From Ichthyophis bannanicus (taxonomy: Eukaryota; Chordata; Amphibia; Gymnophiona; Ichthyophiidae), in assembly GCA_033557465.1 (NCBI GenBank), contig CM066033.1:236098109-236162108 (forward strand): DNA of 64,000 nucleotides, read 5' to 3'. Below the pieces are notes generated by a model. It searched no databases, was not told the DNA's origin, and saw nothing but the letters and a program-made list of their open reading frames with translations. This document shows positions 22,541 through 34,599 of this stretch, piece by piece. Both the position numbers and the translations under genes were made by a program. Within the stretch, counting starts at the first letter, position 1. Each line of letters starts with the position of its first letter.

Positions 22541-22737
22541 ATGGCTGAATGTGCCAGGAGTTCAAAATGCTACAAGACAAAGTTCCAAAAAATGATTGCG
22601 CACATGAGCGGTCCCCTTCCTGTCCAAGGGTGCCATTTTGCTCAGTCTGACGACATAGCTAAAAGACAGCAAAAATCAAAATGAAGGATATGATTGCAAC
22701 TCCAGGGGAGGAGGGAGGATCGTGAGGACTTCAGCAG
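22541..22737 (-). mobile_element. Terminal fragment of a lineage-A DIRS element
   Basis: The reverse complement matches the right-ITR-proximal sequence of A2 (51880-51990): gtcctcac…cctccctcctcccctggagttgc, then ttttgctgtcttttagctatgtc and gagcaaaatggcacccttgg. It is a short orphan piece, joined directly at 22737 to an inverted lineage-B gag. Confidence 0.75.
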
Positions 22738-23551
22738 TTCTTTGTCTGGCTCTGGTAAAGGATATAGGCGAGCCATAGACCGGACCCCCCTTAAACTTGA
22801 CTCTGGTTGATCCCATTCTTCCTGGATCATCTGACGCACCACCCTGGGGACAGGAAAAACCTTCTGAGACCTCCTAATGGCTTGGATTAAAGGATCCTCC
22901 AACGCCGCCTCCTCTGCTGGAGCGTCTGAGGCTACATTGAGCACTTTCAGGGACTCATTGATTAAAGCTGGGAGCTCCTCCCGATGAAAAACTCTAATTA
23001 TACGAGATTGATCCTCCTCAGGGATCTCCCCCTCTTCGAGCTCCTCCTCTTCATCATCTAAATCTTTGTCAGAGCCCTCCTCCTCAGGAGTGCCCTGGGA
23101 AAGGGACATGAGAGGCTCCTCGCTCATCAGCCTAGCGTGCTTGAGCGGTAGCCCGGAGTCCTGAGTGCTTGCCCTCATTGGTCTGGCCGACCTGCCTTCC
23201 ACCGTCGTGCATGACTCCCCTGCCCCCAACCCATGCTTGCGCATACAATAGGCCTTGGGTAGCAAAAGGACGAAATCAGGAGAGAAGAGATCTCTGACCC
23301 CACCCCCCTCCCCGATGGGAGTGGGGGGGAGGGGCAGAGGCTGGGTGGGTAAATCTGAGGATGTAGGCGGAGGGAACTTAGACCCTCCTTCCCCCTCCAG
23401 AGGGTCTCCTGACCCCTGAGAAGCTTGAGCCATGGACAAGTTAATTTCTTGTTCTACGGAAGTAGCTACTGCAGCACAGCCCCTGCAGATCCCTGCTTCC
23501 GAGGAAGTACCTCTGAGTGCCACAGGATGGGCACCGTGACTTGCCAGTCAT
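22738..23551 (-). pseudogene. DIRS lineage-B gag, truncated and inverted
   Basis: The ATG at 23551-23549 starts MTGKSRCPSCG, as B1 does. A 2-bp deletion relative to B1 then shifts the frame within the CPSC…GICRGC motif. It continues open (FSPDFVLLLPKAYCMRKHG, an acidic EEELEEGEIPEEDQS, RREELPALINES-like HREELPALINES and LRGVRSMARLYPLPE) until truncation at the lineage-A junction (22738). It shows the uninterrupted reading across the site where B1 has its frameshift. Confidence 0.85.
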
Positions 23552-24585
23552 GACCTTTGAGGAGGATAACCGAAGTCCTGCTTAACCGAACAGCCTTAAT
23601 AAAATTGCATACAAATACTGTAGAACTCAGATCCGGGGGAGCGGGGGAAAACAGCTTTCAATGTGCCCTCCCCTCTCCCAAACTGTTAAAAGACCCCACA
23701 GCAAGGATCAGGCAAGGAGCCTACAAATTAAATTAAAATTAAATTAAAAATTAAAGAAAGGCAGAGAAAATTAAATGAAAACAAAACCAAAAATTCAGCT
23801 ATTTAGTTTCTCCCCAGTACTGGCTGTTTAGGGTGCTCCTTCAGCGCGATGTTCAGGCCCGAAGCAGTAATCACTCTCCGTTGGCTCAACATGTGGTAGG
23901 CCGCAACCACGTGGAGTCCTAAACGGTGGGCCGCGACTCTGCACTCTGCTCTGATTTTAAAGCTGCCGCTGGATTCGGGGCTCCGGAGCTGGCCACAGCG
24001 CCCCGTTGCTCTGGAAAATGACGCGCGAGGCCAGAGGAATGAGGGAAGTCGCGGCGCTGCCTCAAGCGCTCAGCCACCGGGAGGGCTTCGGCGCGAGGCA
24101 GGGCAGGTCTCCGGGGAAAGGTGCCAAGGTGCCGGCAGGACTAGCAAGCGAGAGGAGATCTCTCCGGTCCTCCTCGCTGCTGCAGGCAAACCACCTCCGA
24201 TTCTCGGCCTGAAGGGAAGGGGGGGGGGGGGGAGAGAGGGAAGGCAGAAGAAATTAAAGGCACAGCACCCAGATGCACCAAAGCCAAAGAAAAAAATTAA
24301 AGTAAGTAAATTAAAGTAAATCAATTAATGGATTAAATAAAGAAATTAAATAAATCAGGTAAATAGAAGACTCCAGTAAGCCCTAGGCTTATGGAACCCT
24401 CCAGCTGCTTGGAGGCTGAGAATACTGGGATCTGTGGGTGGAACCAGTGGTATTTATACCACACCATCCTCAAAAAGGTTGGGCTCAGCCTCCAAGCTGC
24501 TGGAAGGGTTGCGCAACCCAGAAGTAAAGGGACTGGACTGTCGTTCCTTCAGGAACATTAATTAGCAGGTAAGGTCTAATTACTT
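22738..24585 (-). mobile_element. Inverted lineage-B DIRS fragment (gag plus terminus)
   Basis: Reading the minus strand, a B1-type leader and gag run from about 24360 to 22738, with an ITR at about 24400-24585. The TATA-like ggtatttatacc and gggttgcgcaaccc motifs are shared with B1. The terminus (tcgttccttcaggaac…aattagcaggtaagg) is the right-end type, although gag normally adjoins the left end. RT and YR are absent. Confidence 0.8.
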
Positions 24586-25239
24586 TTTGCATTGCTGGCC
24601 CAGCAAGCAGCTACATCTTGGGTTTACATCCTGCACTGTTGCTAGGAGGCCTGAATTGGTTTCATAATTGGGATTGTACTGCTAGGTGTGGCACTTTTTC
24701 TTTTTTTTCCAGCTTCTTTCGGTTCAGCAGGAATAACATCTTCCATGCATTCCTAGTTTGTCTAGCAGAATTGTGGGGTTTTTTTTAGCGAGGTAGGTCT
24801 AGTTCAGCAAGTTTAGCCATAGTCTCTTTTTTTTTTTTTTTCCCTTCCACAGGGCATTTAAAGCTTTTCTGCAAGAGATGCCTGACTAGCACAGGCTGAT
24901 ATGGACACACTTTTATATGGGCTAATTGTGCAAAAATGCCTGATTCATTTTGCTTTATATGATCTTTATTCCATAGTCTTGTGTGATGATTTATCATGGG
25001 CTATTAGAATACTTTTCCTGTCATGTTGACTTTTTTTCTCATGAATATTTGAATTTGCTAGAAGAGAATTTAGATTTTTGTGTTACTCCTGATGAATATA
25101 CTGTATATAATGCAGGCCTTGATAAATTTTTATTTGGAATTAGGAGCCAAGAACTGAGTATTTTGTTTATTTTAGTTTTTAACTCATGCCTTTATGGTAG
25201 TAGATCAAGGTGGTAAAAGTTACATTTGGAGACTGTAGG
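24586..25239. other. Intronic spacer, nothing recognised
   Basis: It contains T runs (about 24827-24841) and no recognised gene or repeat. Confidence 0.5.
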
Positions 25240-25382
25240 CATTTCCCTGTTCCTGGAGGGCTTACAATCTGAGGCAGTGGGAGGGTTAAGTGACATGCCC
25301 AAGGCCACAAGGACTGCCAGTGGGATTTGATCCCTGATCTTTCTGGTCCCAGGCTTCTGCCCTAACCACTAGGCTACTCCCC
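25240..25382 (-). repeat. tRNA-derived SINE, MIR/CORE-SINE-like
   Basis: The reverse complement begins gggagtagcctagtggttag, a box A-like sequence, followed by gatcaaatccc (box B-like). Then comes ccttgggcatgtcacttaac and a tail ending near ttgtaagccctccagg. The arrangement and the cttgggcaagtcacttaac-type stretch resemble MIR/CORE-SINE repeats. The copy is transcribed by Pol III in principle, but here it is an old insertion. Confidence 0.75.
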
Positions 25383-26060
25383 TGCCCTCTCCGTCCCGTC
25401 CCAACTGAAACTAAGCAGTTGGGAGAAGGGGTGAGATCGCTTCTGAAGGTCTGTCGCAGCTCTTTCAGGGCCTAATTTTACCAAGGCTTTTTTCCAGTTT
25501 TGTGTCTAAATAAAGAGTTTACTAAATCAGGCCCTTAATGCACCACTACAAGCCACTGACAGAAATACACAGCCAGCAGGTGCCTTTCTCCTACCACTCT
25601 CTCCCTCCTAACTCTGTCACCCAATCTCTTATCCTGTTCCTTCCACCAGTCTCCCTTAAAATCTCCCCCCCCCCTCTACATCCCAGCAAGCCAGTCAGCC
25701 TTCACCGCTCAAGAAACCAGTCCATCCTCCCTCCCCCAGCCCAGCTAGGCTTTACAAACTAGTCTGCAGCTACTACCCTCTTCCCCCTACCCTCTTCCCC
25801 CTACCCTCCTCCTGCGAGCACCAGTAATCCAGCTGTTCAGCTTCCCTTCTCTGCAAGCCCAGAATGGAAAAACTCACTTAGTAGCTGCTGGAGTAAGGAA
25901 CAGCCTCTTCCATGAAAGTGTGCCTCGGTGTAAACCTTCAGTTCAGATCTCATGAGATGAAACACAAGAGTTCATGCACTATGCAGCTCAGACTCTACAG
26001 CTGGGGAGGAGGATGTTCTGCTCTGGCAGCACTGCAACAGTTTAAAACAAAAATATATAT
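25383..26060. other. Intronic spacer, nothing recognised
   Basis: C-rich, low-complexity sequence (25560-25830) with no recognised gene. Confidence 0.5.
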
Positions 26061-26215
26061 TTCCTTAGCATTCCTCCAGCTTAGTCCTCCACTTCTGGTT
26101 GTGAACCTCCTCCTGCAGCATGAAGACTGGATATGACAGACTTGTGACATCATGGGATATAGCATACTGGAACGTCCCATCAGCCCCAGTGTGTCCAGTC
26201 TTCATGCAGCAGGAG
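26061..26215 (+). repeat. Left ITR of B3
   Basis: It is the inverted counterpart of 31965-32085 (agcttagtcctccacttctgg; catcatgggatatagcatac). The outermost bases are left-end-specific. Confidence 0.88.
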
Positions 26216-27175
26216 GACTTGTGAGCCTAGGTCCTGGGCTCACTGGAGGAACGGATAAGGAGTAGTTAGGATTAGGTTTAGCTTTTGCTTTTGGGTTTCC
26301 TATTTCAATTGATCTTTTTCATTTCATATACAAAAACAAAAAAAAAGGTAAAGGCTACAGGGGAATCAGGAGATCCCGTGGCAGACATAGGCTCCTGGCA
26401 GGGGGGGAGGGGCTGGTCAGTTCCCCTGCCACACCAGGACCTCCAGAGTTGTTGGGGTATACTCTCCCCGGGCAGCGTGGGAGAGAGCCTCTCAGGCGCA
26501 TTGTCTGTCTGCTTTGGAGCAGTGCCGACGTTTCCCTGCTCTGCCCCGACGCGCTGGTTCCTGCATGTGAGCGGGGTCGGCGGCAGGCCTGCAGACACGC
26601 GGACAAGCTCTCGCACCGAACATTTCTCCTAGTTCGGAGTAACGTCCTTGCTGGCAGGGCTCGGAGTATTCCGGTAAGTCTTCTTTTGGGCATCCCGTCC
26701 ACGTCGGAGGGGCAGACAAGAACAGCGTTTTGAAAAGGCGCCAAAACTGCCTCTCGAGTGAGCCCGCGGCCATTTTGGAGTCGTGTTTTTTTCCCCACGT
26801 GCAGGCTCTGTCAGCGGGGTACAGAGATCAGTCTGCTGGAGTGCCCACGGGCTAGGTTTTCAGCTTTTGCCCTCTCAGGGGTGTTTTTCTTTCCAGTTAT
26901 TTACTTTTATTTTCTTTCTTTTGTTCGGGGTTTAGCGCTTAGCGTTCCCTTGGAGCAGGGGAGTTTCTTTTAGCAGACCTGTCTTCAGTGCAGGAAGGAA
27001 CGGGACAGGCACTGAACCCTTTCGGGTTTGGGACTCCTTAACCTTCTTAAAAAAAAAAAAAAATTTGTAAACGGTTTTACACGAGTTTGAGTCCAATAGA
27101 GAAACATTTCATTGCAGAGCAGAACAGACCGGTTTGGGAGTTCCTATATTTTTCAGTGTGTGACTGCGTCAGCAC

Positions 27176-28662
27176 ATGTCGGGCCGCCCGCAGTGTGTGG
27201 TGTGTGGGACCCACAGGGGCACGGTGGCTGATACTGGCATTTGTAGGGGCTGTGCTGCCGTCTCTGTTAGTGTTGAGCAGCAGATGGACAGCGCAGCTTC
27301 CCCGCCTTTGCAAGGGGCCACGGCTACCGGGGAGGGTGAGCAGTGGGGGTCTCCTCCTGTGGTGGTGGCGCCAGTGGCGACGGCGGGAAGTCCGTCCGCT
27401 TCCTCCGGATCTGGAGTGGATATGCCTATGGTAGAATTTTCTCCTGACTTTATTCTGTTGATGCATCAGGCCTTTTGTTTACGATGGCAGGGGAAGGTCC
27501 CCGAGGCCTCTCTGTTTCCACCTCCGGTCTTGCCGTTAGCTGGTACGGATGGGGGGGCTCGTTCTCCTAGGCCGGCAAAGAGGTCTCGGCCCTTGGATCA
27601 GCCCACCTCGGAGCTTGGGTGGCAGAAGATGGAAGACATTGATCTCGACGTGGAAGCCGATATGGAGGAATTGGAGGAAGGAGAAATTCCTGAGCCCGAG
27701 GATCAGTCTAAAATTATTCGGGTGTTCCGGAGAGAGGAGCTCCTAGCGTGATCACGGAGTCTCTCCAGACACTGAAGCTCGCCACGGCTCTGCCGGTGAT
27801 GGAGGACGAAGATGAGGACCTTATCATTCAGGCGGTGCGTCAAACTCAGGTTGTGTTTCCGGTCCACAAGGTTGTGGATAGAATGATCCAGGATGAGTGG
27901 GATCTGCCCGGAACGGCACTCCGAGGAGTTCGGACTATGAAGAAGCTGTATCCCTTGGTGGATAAAGACAGGGACAAGTTCAGCTCTCCCCGGGTTGATG
28001 CTGCGGTTTCGGCGGTTACTAAAAAGACCACTATCCTGGTGGAAGGTAGTGCGGCTTTAAGGGATGTGCAGGATCGTAAAGTGGATGGCTTGTTGAAACA
28101 ATCCTTTGAGGCCGATGCAGTGTCATTGCAGGCTTCCATTTGTGGGGCCTGGGTGGTAAGAGCCTGTCTCCGATGGGCGCAGCATCTGCGTCAAACGGCT
28201 GCATTGGACCAAGACAGTGTCAGGGAACTCGAGCGTCTGGAGTCGGGTACCGCATATTTGGCAGATATGCACTACGACCTGATCCGGGCGCTGGTGAATA
28301 ATATGGCTTCACTTGTAGCGGCTCGCTGGTCTCTCTGGCTCAGACAGTGGGCGGCAGATGGCACATCCAAGTCTAGATTGAGTAAGCTGCCGTTTAAGGG
28401 AAAATTATTGTTTGGTGAGGATCTGGACAAGCTGGTCAAGGACTTGGGGGAGTCCAAGGGCGGGAGGCTGCCGGAGGACAAACCTAAACCAACCAAATTC
28501 TCTCCGGCCCCCAGGGGTCAGTTTAGAGATTTCAGGAGATTTCTGTCATCTCGTTCGGGTGGTTTTCAAAGGGGGCGGTTTGCTCCTCGCGGGCAGGGCT
28601 TTCGGGGAGCAACTAGAGGTTTCGCCGTGTCATCCGCTGGGTCCGCCCGGAAACCACAATGA
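27176..28662 (+). pseudogene. DIRS lineage-B gag (B3), single frameshift
   Basis: ATG 27176 starts MSGRPQCVVCGTHRG…GICRGC, a zinc-like Cys pattern shared with B1. Then come SPDFILLMHQAFCLRWQ, an acidic LEEGEIPEPEDQS and RREELLA followed by TGA (27749). The next frame, from about 27749, continues with ITESLQTLKLA, the VDAAVSAVTKKTTI block, YLADMHYDLIRALVNNM and LPFKGKLLFGEDLDKLVKDLG. It ends in an Arg/Gly-rich tail (GGFQRGRFAPRGQGF). A one-base loss near 27747 explains the break. The total is about 495 residues, and the RG-rich end suggests nucleic-acid binding. Confidence 0.87.
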
Positions 28663-28669
28663 AAGGGGA

Positions 28670-30529
28670 CGGGTTCAGACAGAGCTGCTTCCCGTTGGGG
28701 GACGCCTTCGGGGGTTTCTCTCTGTCTGGGCCCAAATAACGACGGATCAGTGGGTGTTGGAGATCATTCGCGACGGATATTCTCTGGACTTCGCGAGGCC
28801 GATTCGGGACTCTCTTGTGCTGTCTCCTTGCCGAGGCCGCGTCAAGTCCATGGCGGTCCAACAGACACTCGACAGGCTTCTGCAGCTAGGCGCCGTGGTC
28901 CCGGTGCCGTTGGAGGAGTATGGCCTGGGACGGTATTCCATTTATTTCGTGGTGCCAAAGAAGGACGGCGCCCTCCGGCCTATTCACGACCTCAAGGGGG
29001 TCAACCGTTCTCTCCGCGTCCCACATTTCCGGATGGAAACTCTCAGGTCAGTCGTCGTGGCGGTGAGGCAAGGGGAGTTTCTGTTGTCCCTCGATCTCAC
29101 AGAAGCTTACCTTCATGTCCCTATCAGAGCGTCCCATCAACGATATTTGCGCTTCGCGCTGCCCTGGGGACATTATCAGTTCCAAGCTCTTCCTTTTGGT
29201 CTGGCTACAGCTCCGCGGACCTTTACCAAGATCATGGTGGTGGTCGCGGCGGCGCTTCGAAAGGAAGGGATTCTGGTTCACCCTTATCTCGACGATTGGT
29301 TGATCAGGGCGAAGTCCGAGTCCGAGAGCGCGGCGGCCACAGCAAAGGTGGTGTCGTTTCTACAGAGCCTTGGTTGGGTGATCAACCCGCTCAAAAGCCA
29401 GCTGGTTCCGACTCAGAGCCTCGAATACCTCGGAGTGCGCTTCGATAAGCAAAGAGGAGCGGTCTTTCTGCTGGTTCGCAGGATCGAGGTGCTGCGGCGT
29501 CTGCTGCGGGAGTTCCTTTTGATTCCGGCGCCTTCGGCTTGGAATTACCTTCAGTTGCTGGGGACGATGGCAGCGACCCTGGAGGTGGTGCCTTGGGCCC
29601 GCTTTCATATGCGGCCATTACAGAGGTCCCTGCTCCTCCGGTGGTCTCATCAGACGGATTCCTTAAGCAAACGCCTTCCTTGCCCGGTCAAAGTCAAGCA
29701 GGCCCTTTGCTGGTGGCTGAGGCCTCGGTCCCTGTCCTTGATGACGGATGCCAGTCTGGCGGGCTGGGGGGCCCATTGCGGAGATCTTTTTGCGCAGGGC
29801 GTTTGATCGACCACATGCTTTCGTCCGGAGACCAATCGCCCGGAGCTCCGCGTGGTCTGGTTAGCCCTCGGCCGGTTCGAACCTCAGGTGATGGGACGAG
29901 CGGTCCGGGTGTTGTCCGACAACGCGGCGACGGTAGCCTACATCAATCGGCAAGGCGGTACTGGCAGTGTGGCGATGGAGGCGGAAGCAGACAATCTATT
30001 CATTTGGGCGGAGTCGCAATTGACGGCGATCTCGGCGGCGCACATAGCAGGAAAAGACAACGTGCAGGCCGATTTCCTCAGCAGAGTCCAAGTGGATGCG
30101 GGGGAATGGGAGCTGCATCCGGATGTGTTTGAGCAGCTTGTTCAGAGATGGGGTCCGCCCATCATGGATCTGATGGCGACTCTTCAGTCCGTGAAGGTGT
30201 CGCGCTTCTTCAGCAGGAGGCGAGAGAGGATGTCGGAGGGCATCGACGCGTTGATTCAACCTTGGCCGACGGCGGGGCTCCTGTATGTCTTTCCACCATG
30301 GGCGCTCATCGGTCGAGTTCTTCAGCGGGTCAAGGCGCATCGGGGCTGGATTCTGCTGGTGGGGCCGGATTGGCCGAGACGCCCTTGGTACGCCGATCTC
30401 ATGCGATTGTTGGACGGCGTCCCATGGCGGTTGCCGGTGTCCGAGATGCTGTTAATCCAGGGTCCGCTTCAGATGCCTCAGGTGGATCGATTCTCGCTTA
30501 CGGCTTGGCCATTGAAAGGGCGCGCCTAA
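28670..30529 (+). pseudogene. DIRS RT/RNase H/methylase-like polyprotein (B3), one nonsense
   Basis: The frame is open from upstream of 28412. I place the functional part from about 28670 because earlier codons only overlap gag. RT motifs are LEIIRDGY, GRYSIYFVVPKKDG, LLSLDLTEAYLHVPI, FQALPFGLATAPRTF and YLDD (29285-29296). RNase H starts LMTDASLAGWGAHCG. A TGA at 29804 replaces the tryptophan seen in B1 (QGRW), after which the same frame continues through LSDNAATVAYINRQGG to the methylase-like domain (IMDLMATLQSVKVSRFFSRR, LLYVFPPWALI) and stops at 30529. Only that one lesion was seen. It is one base ahead of the gag frame, as in A3. Confidence 0.87.
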
Positions 30530-31567
30530 GAAAGAGAGGTTATTCCAGAGAAGTTATTTCCACTTTGCTTCAGGCGCAGAAGCGTTCCACTTCATTAGCG
30601 TATGTGCGAGTTTGGCGGAATTTTGAGGATTGGTGTTCGCGATGGCAGTGTCGTGCAGCTACGGCCTCTGTTCTGGTGATCTTAGCCTTTCTGCAGGATG
30701 GCTTCGAGAAAGGCTTGGCGGCCAGCTCTCTACGGGTTCAGTTGGCGGCCCTAGCCTGTTATAGAGGCAAGGTTCAAGGGGGGTCGCTTGGTGCGCATGT
30801 CGATGTGGTGCGTTTTTTCTTAAAGCAGTGTCCCGGATGCGGCCGGCTCGTTGGATTTCCGCCCGCCCTGGGATCTTAATCTCGTCTTGGGGGCTCTAGT
30901 CAAGGAGCCCTTTGAGCCCTTGAATCAGGCGTCGGTTAAGGACGTCACCTTGAAGACTGTCTTTTTGGTGGCCATTTGTTCAGCGCGGCGTATTTCGGAG
31001 TTGCAGGCGCTTTCTTGTAGGGAGCCGTTTTTGTGTTTTTCTAAGGAGAAGGTGGTGCTGCGCACCGTTCTGTCTTTTTTGCCGAAGGTTTCCTCTCCGT
31101 TTCATTTGAATCAGGCGGTCTCTCTGCCCGTCCTAGGAGCTGGCGGAGCTGATGTTTCCGACCGCGGATTACGCCATCTCGACGTCAAGAGAGCATTGAA
31201 ACATTATTTGAAGGTTTCCGAATCCTTTCGCAAGTCGGATAGGCTTTTTGTGGCCTTCGGAGGTCCGCGGAAAGGGGAGGCGGCGGCGAAGGCGACTATT
31301 GCCAGATGGATTAAAGAGGCCATTGTGTCCGCCTACGTTTTGCGCGGGCGACCAGCGCCGGTGGGCTTGAGGGCGCATTCCACTAGGGCGCAGGCGGCTT
31401 CCTGGGCGGAGCATGGCTTGGTTCCGCCGGTGGATATTTGCAGAGCGGCTACGTGGTCCTCTCTACATACTTTCAGTAAGCACTACCGCCTAGATGTGTT
31501 GGCGGCCGAGGAAGCCTGTTTTGGGGCAGCGGTTTTGCGCTCCGGATGGCATGGTCCCGCCCGTTAG
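30484..31567 (+). pseudogene. DIRS tyrosine recombinase (B3), one frameshift
   Basis: It starts GSILAYGLAIERARLRKRGYS. The frame shifts near 30820-30850, where FFLKQCPGCG replaces the expected run into PWDLNLVL, and continues to 31567. Catalytic residues present are R in CSARRISELQAL, HSTRAQAASWAE, and the tyrosine in SKHYRLD. The YR frame is offset by -1 from the RT frame and overlaps its end. The domain would be complete apart from the single frameshift. Confidence 0.86.
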
Positions 31568-31585
31568 TACTGCTCTGGTACATCC

Positions 31586-31695
31586 CAGAAGTGGAGGACT
31601 AAGCTGGAGGAACGCTAAGGAAGTAGTAATTACACTAACCTGGTAATTTGTAGTTCCTTTAGTGACGACAGCTTAGTCCTCCTTCCCACCCGAGA
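31586..31695. repeat. Internal complementary region of B3
   Basis: ctggaggaacgctaaggaa (complement of the left end) is followed by gtagtaattacactaacc (complement of the right end), flanked by ITR sequence. Confidence 0.9.
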
Positions 31696-31964
31696 AGAGT
31701 GTCAGTTGTCGGAGCGCGTTCGGCGCAAGGCAGTGCATATGTCAGGTAAGTGGTTCCACTCTTTAGTAGCTGTGCCCTGCTCTCTGGTTTCTTGGTGTGG
31801 CAGTGGAGCTAGGGTACGGCTGCGGACACAAGTCATTTAGCCCGACGGTAAATTGGTTGGGCTGTCTTGTTATCGGTTCAGTGTTCTTTTAGAACTTTAG
31901 GTTTGAATTACTGTCTTAGCTACTTATTTGTTGCTCTTTTGAGTCTGCTTTGTCAGAAGTTCAC

Positions 31965-32116
31965 TGGGGCTGATGGGACGTTCCAGTATGCTATATCCCG
32001 TGATGTCACAAGTCTGTCATATCCAGTCTTCATGCTGCAGGAGGAGGTTCACAACCAGAAGTGGGGGACTAAGCTGTCGTCACTAAAGGAACTACAATTA
32101 CCAGGTTAGTGTAATT
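31965..32116 (-). repeat. Right ITR of B3 with terminal extension
   Basis: Inverted copy of the left ITR, followed by the right-specific cgtcactaaaggaactac…ggttagtg. Confidence 0.88.
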
Positions 32117-32309
32117 TCTACATATATTTTGAGGCATAGGCACCAGTGACAAATTTCTGTTCCTTGTCATCCTTCTAGACCAGTTCAGATGAGTGGTTAT
32201 TTCCCCTTGCTAGCAGGTAAGGCAGACTTGAGCAACTTTCAATGTTATCACTTGATTATATCTTCTGGTACAACATTTAAAGAAGTCAGTATTATCTGCC
32301 TCCAATATT

Positions 32310-32602
32310 TTATTTATTTATTTATTTACATTCTCTTATATACCGTGCTATTCTGCATCAGTGCGGTTTACATTGAACAAACTGAAATTACATTGAACAG
32401 GGCATTATAACTTGGAGATAACTATTTTACAGGGAACATGGGCTATGGAGGGTTAAGTGGCTTGCCCAAGACCACAAGGAGCACCTGTGGGACTAGAAAA
32501 CCCCAGTCCTTCCAGCCCAAGGTTGCTGTCCTCTAGTGGGATTTGAACCCCCGACCTTCCAGCCTGAAGTACCTTGCCCCAACCACTAGGCCACTCCTCC
32601 AC
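32310..32602 (-). repeat. tRNA-derived SINE in the B4 left end
   Basis: The reverse complement begins ggagtggcctagtggttggg (box A-like) and contains gggttcaaatccc (box B). It has the cttgggcaagccacttaacc stretch and ends in a (AAAT)n tail, seen on the plus strand as tttatttatttatttattta. A second box-B-like segment suggests a partial internal duplication. Confidence 0.78.
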
Positions 32603-34599
32603 TCCTCAATAGGTGGCAAGGTGTGTAGACTGGTACAGCAGTGAAAGATGGGCCTGATTCTCCTTGCCCACACTGTGGTGTGGGTGCCTTGGAATGAGTC
32701 ATAACAGGCCTAATGGCTCAGTGCATGGGTACGCCCATATCTCCTAAAGCAGACAGCCACACTGTGTCCGTACAGTTTCCTTTGAGTTATATTGTAAGTG
32801 CTTAGTGTTCTAGAAGAGGAGCAGGAGAGCACCTTGGGGCTCTGAGGGGGTCAATAAGTTGGGCTCGAGCCCCCCTTCCCTCTTGCTGTTCTGATCTGCT
32901 CCTGTTTTGTTTGCTCTCCCCCCCCCCTTGTTTTTTATTTTGGATGATTGATTTCAGTGGGAGGTAATTGACTCTCTGCTGCTCAGATTAGAGCAGCTTC
33001 AAATTGAAGAAAACAAATACCTACCTCAACTGGGCCTCCCCATGCCTGTGTCAGTATCTAAAGCCTCCCTTTTGGGACTCCCATTTTGCTGCAGCTCTGT
33101 GGCCCTTTTCACTTGCTATTTTTTTTCTTTTTGCTCGTTTCTTTTCTATGCGGCCCAATGCGGTCTATGGCCCCTAGCAATGTTTTTGCCTCTGTTAGGA
33201 CTGCGATCCCCAGGGTGCTTTTTGGTGCCTCTGCTACTCCTTTTTTCTTTTGGCCAGTAAGCTTCGCAGCCACTAAGTGTAGTGGCATAGGCTCAATGAG
33301 AGCAGAGTATGGTGGGGTGCCCCTAGCCAAATGCTTGGTGTGCCTGGGGGGGGGGGGGGGGGGCCTCTGCAGGGCTCCACTGGAGGGCCGAATTGCACAG
33401 CAGCTCCTAAAACAGCTATCGGGCTGTATTTGATTGGCTAGCTGTTCAGTAGCCCCCTCAGATGGGGAGTGGGTGGATTTAGGGTTCGATGGGACCCCCA
33501 AGTGCTTTTTTCTCACAGGTGGCAAGAGGTGTCTCGGCCTCTGCTTTGACCTTGCATGCCTCTGTTCTTCTGCCAGCCCAGCCTTTATGTGTGGGGTCTA
33601 GATGAGCTCAAGAATAGATCAGACTGTTGGAAGGTAGATTGGAGGAGGATGGTGTAGTGGTTTCCCTAGATGCCAGGTAGGATCCCTGAAGAATTGGCTA
33701 GACCCTGTTGTGGAGCTGGCTTGTGAATGTGGTTAGCAGGTGGTTCTCTTTACAACATCTCCATGGTCCTATGCAGTGATGAAGAGGTTTTTAGGATAAA
33801 AACCTCTGAATTGAGCCCTTGGGGTCCTAAGGTGCAGTCTCAGCTGTCCCCTCGACCAAAGCAAGTGGGGGTTAGTCCATTGGCCCCATGGGGTGGAAGT
33901 CTGTTTCATGACAGTGACGAACTGCATGACCGACTCTGTGGTGGAATGTGCTGTATATAGTGAAATCTCTGAAGGTCAGAGTCTGCAGTCCAGCTCTTAA
34001 GTGGGCTGTACCCTCTGCTAGTGGCCCTGTGACTCTGGCCATAAGTCCTCCCAAAGTTGCAGATATATTCAAGAATATCTGGCTTAGGAGGGGATCAATT
34101 TGTTGTTTAGCCCAGTCTTCTTCCAGAAGCTAGGTGGCTACTGCTATGTAATGCTGGTGCAGTCTCTCCTAGCAGCATTGTGGTGATTTTTCGCCAGTTA
34201 AGTGTTGACTTTATTCCAGTGAGGGCTTCATTCTGTGGAGGGGCAGTCCCCTCCCCCCCCCCCCCCCTTAAGGGTTGCTTTCTCTATGAGCGTAAAGGCT
34301 TGTCCATAGCAGAGAATGGTCAAAGAACCACCTGAGGCCATGCATAAAGGCTGGAGCTGCCCTCTAAAGAAGGGGAGTCCCAAGGGGCTTCTGTTTTTGT
34401 AGGGGCAGTCCTGGCAAAGTGCCTGTCTCGTGGGCTCAAGTTGCCTCTAGGGGGTACATTGGGAGCTTGTAATTCCCCTCTGGATGCTGGCAGTCCCAAG
34501 GAATGGCTGGTTGGGGTGAATCTCTGTTCCTACAGAGTGCACTCATACCATGTTCTGCTAGTGGGTTTTGGGTCTTTTGGTGGGCCTGGTGAGCATCTT

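Larger units (their letters stand above)
26061..32116 (+). mobile_element. DIRS-type element B3, full-length, nearly intact
   Basis: This is a 6.06-kb element. The left end ttccttagcattcctccag and right end gttagtgtaatt are both found complemented, back to back, in the ICR (31586-31695). ITRs run over about 26076-26195 and 31965-32085. Gag, RT/RNase H/methylase-like and YR are present with one lesion in each. Protein sequence is close to B1 but the ITRs are different, so B3 is a separate subfamily. Confidence 0.92.

Noticed and set aside
26285..26973. Several overlapping 70-150 codon ORFs before the B3 gag
   Set aside because: They lie in the GC-rich leader of B3 on both strands and share no homology with gag of B1; treated as chance.
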